From contig CALINZ010000128.1 of the NCBI GenBank assembly GCA_938045085.1, positions 1-10,704 of the forward strand: a DNA stretch of 10,704 bases. Direction: 5' to 3'. The translations under genes and the position numbers were made by a program. Below, piece after piece: positions 1-4,516 of this stretch. This DNA comes from an uncultured Collinsella sp. GTDB taxonomy: Bacteria > Actinomycetota > Coriobacteriia > Coriobacteriales > Coriobacteriaceae. The notes beneath the pieces are model-generated. The model was given only the letters and a program-made list of their open reading frames with translations. It ran no database searches and was not told the origin of the DNA. Position 1 is the first letter of the stretch. The number at the start of each line of letters is the position of its first letter.

Positions 1-67
1 GGGTCAGCCCGTGGGAGGCCAGGGCGCCGCTGACCGGTGGACGGCACCGAGCCGTCATCGAGCTTAG
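1..67 (+). other. 3' end of an upstream transcript, identity unknown
   Basis: This stretch runs into the terminator at 70-99, so it is probably the tail of something transcribed rightward from outside the window. One frame (codons from position 2) stays open to a TAG at 65-67, leaving 21 unrecognised residues. Alternatively it may be the end of a structured RNA: two perfect hairpins lie back to back, GGTCAGC at 2-8 with GCTGACC at 29-35, and GACGGC at 40-45 with GCCGTC at 51-56. I cannot decide between a coding end and an RNA end, and I match it to no known RNA family. Confidence 0.3.
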
Positions 68-69
68 AA

Positions 70-99
70 GGGGGAGGCCTCGCGGCCTCCCCCTTTTTT
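70..99 (+). terminator. Rho-independent terminator of the upstream transcript
   Basis: A perfect 10-bp GC-rich stem (GGGGGAGGCC at 70-79, GGCCTCCCCC at 84-93) with a TCGC loop is followed by six T (94-99). It reads as a terminator on the plus strand. The minus-strand side lacks a T-run, so it is a weaker stop for the convergent gene ending at 164. Confidence 0.9.
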
Positions 100-120
100 G
101 CGTTTATGGGGCGTAAATGA

Positions 121-160
121 CTCAATTACACCAGACGATCTTATCGTTTTTGGTATTGAG
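121..160. repeat. Imperfect inverted repeat downstream of the tail-anchored protein gene
   Basis: Nested complementary blocks are visible: CTCAAT (121-126) with ATTGAG (155-160), ACCA (130-133) with TGGT (151-154), and ACGAT (135-139) with ATCGT (143-147) around a CTT loop. It starts 4 bases beyond the stop codon of the minus-strand gene at 164. It could therefore form the 3' end hairpin of that mRNA, although no clear T-run follows on the minus strand. The role is inferred. Confidence 0.35.
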
Positions 161-163
161 CCC

Positions 164-631
164 TTATTTAAAGAAGATAAATCTAATAACAAGGGCAACT
201 GCTATGGCCACAATGATCAAAAGCAGGATTGTCAGTCGATGCTGCTTGCGTCTTTTACTTGACGAAACGAAGATTGATTTTCCCTGTTTTGGCGTTTCGA
301 GATAGCGAGCCGAATGCGTCAAGGTTTGCTTGGGTCGAGAACCTCTTTGTTGATGAGCGGCTGATGCTTTCAGTGGCTCATCACTAGCTGCGCTGTTTTT
401 AGATAATGGTGCGTCTTTCAGATATACAGGGTCTCCCGAGGCGACGCCCATATGTTTACGTCCCGTTTGGGCATCCTCGAGTGTTTGATATCGATTTCTC
501 GTCACATACTCGGGCTCCGGATCATTAATGGGCTCTTGCGAGATGTGGGGGCGATGGAACCGCGGCGGCTGCGTGGAAGTATCTTCCCCCCGTGTCGGCA
601 TAAACATTTTGTTCTGGTTTTGGTCGTCCAT
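164..631 (-). CDS. Hypothetical single-pass membrane protein with C-terminal anchor
   Basis: I do not recognise this 155-residue protein. The first 130 or so residues are polar, low in hydrophobics and rich in Pro, Ser, Thr, Gln and Arg, so probably disordered. A basic patch (KRRKQHR, about 126-132) is followed by one hydrophobic helix (about 133-154) rich in Leu, Ile, Val and Ala, and the protein ends in a single Lys. There is no N-terminal signal peptide. The positive residues before the helix favour a cytoplasmic N-terminus and a C-terminal membrane anchor. The start at 631 is supported by AAAGGG (636-641 on the complementary strand) four bases upstream. It diverges from hsp20 and ends facing the terminator at 70-99. 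Coding is supported by the Shine-Dalgarno, the length and the sensible topology; function is unknown. Confidence 0.7.
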   Translation of the reverse strand: MDDQNQNKMFMPTRGEDTSTQPPRFHRPHISQEPINDPEPEYVTRNRYQTLEDAQTGRKHMGVASGDPVYLKDAPLSKNSAASDEPLKASAAHQQRGSRPKQTLTHSARYLETPKQGKSIFVSSSKRRKQHRLTILLLIIVAIAVALVIRFIFFK

Positions 632-908
632 GATGCCCTTTAGCTTGTTACCAATAATGTGTACGCGCTCATTGTAAGCCCCTTGCTATTTGTAGCTGTG
701 AACATACTTGTTATTTAAGCTCTGGTTCAAAGAACCTTAACCTTATTAAAACCTGAGTCAAACACACTTAGATATGCTTATAGTACTGGACTCAAAAAAC
801 TTTATAGTCGATGTATATATGAGCACTGGGTGGGCATATATAAAAGCGTCAAAAGAAGTCCCAGTCACCTAGAAGATGACTCGGCAGTCCTTAAAAGGAG
901 TGGTAAAC
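632..908. promoter_or_regulatory. AT-rich divergent spacer upstream of hsp20
   Basis: This spacer is much more AT-rich than the genes and must hold promoters for both flanking genes. On the minus strand a TACAAT hexamer (complement of 671-676) lies 39 bases before the start at 631. On the plus strand several -10-like boxes occur (TATAGT 803-808, TATATA 814-819, TATATA 837-842), but none has a good -35. A 13-bp perfect palindrome (GGTTC-AAA-GAACC, 724-736) and a TGAGTC/GACTCA pair (754-759 and 789-794) may be regulator sites. I see no CIRCE element and no HAIR operator with consensus spacing. Confidence 0.5.
885..902 (+). promoter_or_regulatory. Hairpin masking the hsp20 Shine-Dalgarno (candidate RNA thermometer)
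   Basis: In the mRNA, CAGUCCU (885-891) can pair with AGGAGUG (896-902) across a UAAA loop. This gives six base pairs interrupted by one G-G mismatch (887 against 900). The right arm contains the ribosome-binding site AGGAG, which ends eight bases before the ATG at 909. Weak, mismatch-containing pairing over the Shine-Dalgarno is typical of RNA thermometers in small heat-shock genes. That it works as one here is inferred. Confidence 0.4.
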
Positions 909-1340
909 ATGGCAAGCATGGTTCCTTATCGTTCGGTTTTTGGCGTTCGTCCTTCTGCTAGCTCGTTGTTCGATCTGTTTGATGATATGACCGACCTTGC
1001 AAACAACTCGATTGCTTCCAAGGCGTTCCCCGTTGACGTTGAGGATAAGGGCGACGGCTATGAGGTCAAGGCTTATCTGACCGGCGTCGCCAAGGACGAT
1101 ATCGATGTCGAGCTTAACGAGGGCCGTCTGTCCATTAGCGTGAATGTCGAGGAAGACGAGGAGAACGAGGGCAAGAACTTCCTGCAGAAGGAGTTCAACT
1201 CGTACAGCGCGACGCGTGGCGTGTATCTAAAGGACGCTTCGAGCGAGGGCCTCTCGGCTAAGTACGCTGACGGCATCCTGACCGTTACGGTTCCCAAGAT
1301 CGTCGAGAAGAAGAACGTTACGAAGATCTCCATCGACTAA
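909..1340 (+). CDS. hsp20: Small heat-shock protein, Hsp20/alpha-crystallin family
   Basis: This 143-residue ATP-independent holdase chaperone should bind unfolding cytoplasmic proteins under stress and pass them to DnaK/ClpB. After a short variable N-terminal arm (about 1-38), the alpha-crystallin domain begins near PVDVEDKGDGYEVKAYLTGV (41-60). It ends with the family hallmark A-x-Y-A-D-G-I-L-T-V-T-V-P (about 117-129). The C-terminal oligomerisation motif I-x-I is present as ISI at 140-142, just before the stop. The start at 909 is chosen because AAAAGGAG (893-900) sits eight bases upstream and the next residues fit the family; an in-frame ATG at 876 would place this Shine-Dalgarno inside the gene. 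It is monocistronic, divergent from the tail-anchored protein gene and closed by the hairpin at 1368-1413. Heat-inducible expression is likely but rests on family knowledge. Confidence 0.95.
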   Translation: MASMVPYRSVFGVRPSASSLFDLFDDMTDLANNSIASKAFPVDVEDKGDGYEVKAYLTGVAKDDIDVELNEGRLSISVNVEEDEENEGKNFLQKEFNSYSATRGVYLKDASSEGLSAKYADGILTVTVPKIVEKKNVTKISID

Positions 1341-1367
1341 CTTCGTTGGTGTTCTGCGCTATTAAAA

Positions 1368-1413
1368 GACAGCAAAAGGGGCTGGGAAGCGATTCTCGGC
1401 CCCTTTTGCTGTC
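1368..1413. terminator. Long bidirectional terminator between hsp20 and walJ
   Basis: Perfect 15-base arms (GACAGCAAAAGGGGC at 1368-1382, its complement at 1399-1413) continue inward through a T-G wobble and a GGGAA/TTCTC stem to a GCGA tetraloop, giving about 21 pairs. The built-in AAAAGGGG...CCCCTTTT supplies a U-run in both directions, and TTTTAA also follows on the minus strand. It serves the two convergent genes ending at 1340 and 1423. Confidence 0.9.
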
Positions 1414-1422
1414 TAGGACAGT

Positions 1423-2232
1423 CTATTGAATGGTTGCCGGTTGATACTGACTCGCAGGGCGTATCGAGAGTTTTCGCGATCCTTGGAGAAGGGTTGCGGA
1501 GCTGCCGACCTCGTCATCCAGAGTTGCGGCCAGAGTTTTGGCATAGCTTTTGACGGTAAGGCTCGGACGATTGTTATCTTGGCTGATATGCATGGCAATG
1601 AGCTGTTCGGTGCGCTCGGTAACAAGTTCGCGCGCGGCTTCGGCGGCTTGGCCATTGGAGAGGTGTCCCCTTGCAGACAGGATGCGCTCCTGAAGAAAGC
1701 GGGGATATTCTCCCTCGCGCAGCATGGTCACATCGTGGTTGCTTTCGAGCGCGAGGACTCGACAATCTTTGAGGGTGTTCATGGCTTGGCTCGATAGCTC
1801 TCCGGTGTCGGTGGCAAAGCCGATGGAATCATCGAGGGTGTCGAATCGATAGCCGACTGGATTGATGACATCGTGTGACGTTGAGTAGGTTTGCACGTGG
1901 GTGCCGGCAATGGATAGGGTGTCACCGGGATCGAATTCCTCGACAGGCAGATGCGAAAGATTTTCTTTGCTCGAAAGAGTGCCCCTGCTGGCAAAGAGGG
2001 GGCCGTGCCAGTGCTTGCACCAGACATCGAGGCCCTTGATGTGATCGCTATGCTCATGAGTAATGAGAAGAGCCGAGACGTTGTCTGCCGAGAGCCTCAG
2101 TTCTGCCATGCGCTTTAATGTCTCGCGGCGAGACAGTCCGTCATCGACCATAATGAGCCCCTGCGGGCCCTCGATGAGTGCGCAGTTGCCTTTAGAGCCA
2201 CTGCCGAGGATATGAAGGTGCAGACGAGACAT
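1423..2232 (-). CDS. walJ: Metallo-beta-lactamase-fold hydrolase, WalJ/YycJ type
   Basis: This is a 269-residue cytoplasmic MBL-fold protein, close in length to Bacillus YycJ/WalJ. The order of motifs is LHILGSGSKGNC (5-16), typical of this subfamily's first strand; T-H-E-H-S-D-H (58-64), carrying metal ligands H59, H61, D63 and H64; STSHD (H120); TDTGE (D142); ESNHD (163-167); and ARGHLSN (H190). ESNHD and GHLSN distinguish this group from RNase Z and lactamases. WalJ proteins are reported as double-strand 5'-exonuclease-like enzymes linked to replication/cell-wall coordination in Firmicutes; the substrate here is not shown. I chose the start at 2232 because the conserved N-terminus begins there, although the Shine-Dalgarno is only a weak GGA. 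The frame stays open further upstream to an ATG at 2313, but that would overlap tilS. No walR/walK genes are adjacent. Confidence 0.85.
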   Translation of the reverse strand: MSRLHLHILGSGSKGNCALIEGPQGLIMVDDGLSRRETLKRMAELRLSADNVSALLITHEHSDHIKGLDVWCKHWHGPLFASRGTLSSKENLSHLPVEEFDPGDTLSIAGTHVQTYSTSHDVINPVGYRFDTLDDSIGFATDTGELSSQAMNTLKDCRVLALESNHDVTMLREGEYPRFLQERILSARGHLSNGQAAEAARELVTERTEQLIAMHISQDNNRPSLTVKSYAKTLAATLDDEVGSSATLLQGSRKLSIRPASQYQPATIQ

Positions 2233-2246
2233 AAGATTCCAAAGGA

Positions 2247-2252
2247 TACAAT
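2247..2252 (+). promoter_or_regulatory. Candidate -10 box for tilS
   Basis: TACAAT lies 28 bases before the tilS ATG, leaving room for a short leader that includes the Shine-Dalgarno AGGAGG (2269-2274). No good -35 is visible, because the upstream bases belong to the start of walJ. The spacer between the two divergent starts is only 48 bp. Confidence 0.4.
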
Positions 2253-2280
2253 GGGTGCGGACGAATAGAGGAGGAAGCAA

Positions 2281-3819
2281 ATGCCTACGGTATCTCAGCA
2301 TTATGGACACCATGCCGTGCCTGGGGCAGTCGATGAGACCCGGACGAGGCAGCAGGCTGCTCCTGTCGTGCTCATGGTATCAGGCGGCGCGGACTCGACG
2401 GCACTGCTTCTTATGGCGTGCACATCAAAGTTGGATATTCTGGATGGGCGTGGTGTGGCCCCCATCGCGCGCGAGCGACTGCACGTGCTGCATGAGAACC
2501 ATCATCTGCGCGGCGAGGCATCCGATGGCGACGAGGCTTTCGTGCGTGAGCTCTGCGCGCAATATGGTTTACCGCTGTGTGTGGAGCACGCTTATTTTGA
2601 TGGGGAGTCGGGCAATATTGAGGCCGCGGCCCGCGAGGTGCGCTATGCCGCGTCGCGGAGGTATGTTCGCGAGCTCTGCGCCCAGACGGGGGCACCGCGA
2701 ACGGCGGCTCGTATCTGCACCGCGCACACGTCTTCGGATCGCGCGGAAACGTTTTTGATGAACGCGATTAAGGGTTCGGGGCCCGCTGGCCTATCGAGCA
2801 TTCCTCGCCGGAGGAATATCGTGGTGCGTCCCTTGCTCGACCTAACTCACGGCGAGCTCGTGGGCTATCTACAGGTACATGGTCAGCCGTGGCGTGAAGA
2901 CGAGAGCAATGAGGATATCTCGTATCTGCGAAACTACGTGCGCCATCGAGTGATGCCGGTGGTGGCGCAGCGCAACGCGAGCGTCTGCAAGACGATTGGC
3001 GCCGCCTGTGAGATCTTGGGTGATGAAGATGCGTTTCTATCCCAGCTGTCGGCACAGGCGTTTCGAAGCTGTTTGCGCAAAGAGGCAGCGGGCGCACTGG
3101 TGCTCGATGCCAGGCGCCTTGCTGCGGCCGAGGTGGTAATCGCGCGGCGCATCGTGCGACTGGCGATCAAACGCATCGATCCGGACGCTCGTCCCGAGAT
3201 GCGGCATGTTGAGCGAGTCCTTTCCTGCGTTGCCGAGGGTGCCGGCTCGGTCACGCTTCCGGCGGGAATTGACGCGCGCGTTGAGTTTGGCATGCTGGCG
3301 TTTAAGGCCCCGGTGGCTCGCGAGGGCCTGGTCGCGGACTGGGTTACCGTACCCGGTCGTTTGCCGTTGGGCGGGGGACGTATGCTGGTCACAGAACCGA
3401 TGGCCGTTGAGCCGGGATGCGATATCGTGCGCCGCGCCCGTGAGCTTGCAGCTGCCGGGGAAGTGACAGCTTTGGTAGACGCGGCTGCCCTGGGTTTTGC
3501 CGACGGCGATAGTGAGCTGATCCTGGCGGGCTCGCGTGGTGAGATCCCTGCCGAGGCGCGATTGGCGCGCCTGTGGGTGGACGGTCCCGCACCGGGAGAC
3601 GTGATGTGCCCGTTAGGAATGAGTGGCCGAAGCAAGAAAGTATCCGACTTGCTAGGTGAGGCTCGCATTCCCGTTTCCGAGCGCGCCGGCGTGCCCATGG
3701 TGAGGACGGCGCCGGGAGGTGCCGTGGTGTGGGTCGCCGGAGTTCGCGCGGACGAGCGTTTTAAGTGCACGGCCGCAACGCGCGTGGCATATCTGCTCCG
3801 CGTGGTCGATGCGGAATAG
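2281..3819 (+). CDS. tilS: tRNA(Ile)-lysidine synthetase
   Basis: TilS attaches lysine to C34 of the tRNA-Ile CAU anticodon using ATP, so that it reads AUA and accepts isoleucine; it is normally essential. The 512 residues show the PP-loop ATP-pyrophosphatase motif SGGADS (34-39), HHLRG (74-78) and the IEAAAREVRY segment (113-122). The AET-x(7)-GSGPAGLSS block follows (155-173), then RPLLDLTHGELVGYL (183-197) and DESNEDISYLRNYVR (207-221). The C-terminal TilS domain is recognisable in GDVMCPLGMSGRSKKVSDLL (439-458), ending in a W-V-A-G-V strand (484-488). The usual HHxDDQ motif reads HTSSDR (149-154) here. The start is supported by AGGAGG six bases upstream. It precedes hpt and ftsH, the widely conserved order; a 147-bp gap with a possible separate promoter lies before hpt. 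Confidence 0.95.
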   Translation: MPTVSQHYGHHAVPGAVDETRTRQQAAPVVLMVSGGADSTALLLMACTSKLDILDGRGVAPIARERLHVLHENHHLRGEASDGDEAFVRELCAQYGLPLCVEHAYFDGESGNIEAAAREVRYAASRRYVRELCAQTGAPRTAARICTAHTSSDRAETFLMNAIKGSGPAGLSSIPRRRNIVVRPLLDLTHGELVGYLQVHGQPWREDESNEDISYLRNYVRHRVMPVVAQRNASVCKTIGAACEILGDEDAFLSQLSAQAFRSCLRKEAAGALVLDARRLAAAEVVIARRIVRLAIKRIDPDARPEMRHVERVLSCVAEGAGSVTLPAGIDARVEFGMLAFKAPVAREGLVADWVTVPGRLPLGGGRMLVTEPMAVEPGCDIVRRARELAAAGEVTALVDAAALGFADGDSELILAGSRGEIPAEARLARLWVDGPAPGDVMCPLGMSGRSKKVSDLLGEARIPVSERAGVPMVRTAPGGAVVWVAGVRADERFKCTAATRVAYLLRVVDAE

Positions 3820-3870
3820 CGTCCCACGTCTGCTATTCTGTGCGACGTTGACGGTATTCCCGCGCTGATG

Positions 3871-3901
3871 GCGCACGGGCTGGTAAATTTACCCCGTGCG
3901 C
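3871..3901. repeat. Palindromic hairpin in the tilS-hpt spacer
   Basis: GCGCACGG (3871-3878) pairs with CCGTGCGC (3894-3901). Inside it lies the self-complementary GGTAAATTTACC (3882-3893). The hairpin has no T-run and ends one base before the extended -10 box of hpt, so it is either the end signal of the tilS transcript or an operator-like element. The function is inferred. Confidence 0.45.
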
Positions 3902-3910
3902 TGCTAGAAT
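3902..3910 (+). promoter_or_regulatory. Candidate extended -10 promoter of hpt-ftsH
   Basis: TGCTAGAAT matches the extended -10 pattern TGnTAtaAT and lies 56 bases before the hpt start. The -35 region is occupied by the hairpin at 3871-3901 and has no consensus hexamer. A second similar box, TGCTATTCT, lies at 3831-3839. Confidence 0.4.
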
Positions 3911-3966
3911 GTGAAGTTCGCGTCCATACGGCGGTGTGTGGGCGATAAGCACAAGAAAGGGTTGTC

Positions 3967-4515
3967 ATGGCTTCTCAACATCCGGATATCGAGAAGGTTC
4001 TGTTCACGCAGGAGGATATCGACGGTATCGTCTCTCGCCTGGGCGAGGAGATTACGCGCGACTACGCGGGTAAGGATCTGGTGCTGATTGCGGTCCTGCG
4101 CGGTGCCGTGGTCTTTATGGGCGACCTGATGCGCAAGATCGAGCTGCCGACCAACATCGATTTCATGGCTGTTTCGAGCTATGGCGACGGTGTGAAGTCC
4201 TCGGGTATCGTGCGTATCATTAAGGATCTGGATATCGACATCCGCGGTCGCGACGTGCTGATCGTTGAGGACATTCTGGACTCGGGCCTGACGCTCAAGT
4301 ATCTGATGAAGAACCTCGAGAGCCGCAAGCCCGCTTCTCTGGAGGTCGCCGCCTTCCTGTGGAAGGACGTTGAGGACCGCACCTCGGCCATCACGCCCAA
4401 GTATGTTGGAACCCATTGCCCCGATGCCTTTGTGGTGGGCTACGGCCTCGACTATGCCGAGCGCTATCGTAACCTTCCGTATCTGGGCATTTTGAAACCG
4501 GAGGTTTATTCGTAA
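3967..4515 (+). CDS. hpt: Hypoxanthine phosphoribosyltransferase
   Basis: Hpt salvages hypoxanthine (and usually guanine) by transferring ribose phosphate from PRPP, making IMP or GMP in the cytoplasm. The 182 residues are the normal family length. Visible motifs are the LRG cis-peptide loop (44-46), the flexible catalytic loop SSYGDGVKSSG (70-80), and the PRPP-binding signature VEDILDSGLTL (100-110). The purine-binding lysine segment LWKD (131-134) and the C-terminal FVVGYGLDYAERYRNLPYLG (155-174), with the metal-binding aspartate near 162, also match. AAAGGG (3956-3961) is five bases before the ATG. The stop codon is one base before ftsH, and the ftsH ribosome-binding site lies inside the end of hpt, so the two are almost certainly cotranscribed. 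In Bacillus the hpt product also interacts with FtsH/TilS regulation; this is not testable here. Confidence 0.96.
   Translation: MASQHPDIEKVLFTQEDIDGIVSRLGEEITRDYAGKDLVLIAVLRGAVVFMGDLMRKIELPTNIDFMAVSSYGDGVKSSGIVRIIKDLDIDIRGRDVLIVEDILDSGLTLKYLMKNLESRKPASLEVAAFLWKDVEDRTSAITPKYVGTHCPDAFVVGYGLDYAERYRNLPYLGILKPEVYS
4500..4504 (+). promoter_or_regulatory. ftsH ribosome-binding site inside hpt
   Basis: GGAGG lies within the last codons of hpt, twelve bases before the ftsH ATG at 4517. The spacing is somewhat long. The hpt stop (4513-4515) lies between the site and the start codon, which suggests coupling by ribosomes terminating on hpt. Confidence 0.6.
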
Positions 4516-4516
4516 G

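Noticed and set aside
876..908. Upstream ATG for hsp20
   Set aside because: The clear Shine-Dalgarno at 893-900 would lie inside the gene, and the 11 extra residues do not fit the family.
700..908. CIRCE or consensus HAIR heat-shock operator
   Set aside because: Neither the CIRCE arms nor HAIR arms with a seven-base spacer are present; only loose half-site resemblance was found.
2233..2313. Longer N-terminus for the WalJ-like protein
   Set aside because: It would overlap the tilS start, and the family N-terminus begins at the residues encoded from 2232.
2934..3968. A 344-codon minus-strand open frame opposite tilS
   Set aside because: Its composition (Ser, Arg, Thr, Ala, Pro) is typical of a shadow frame, and tilS on the other strand is certain.
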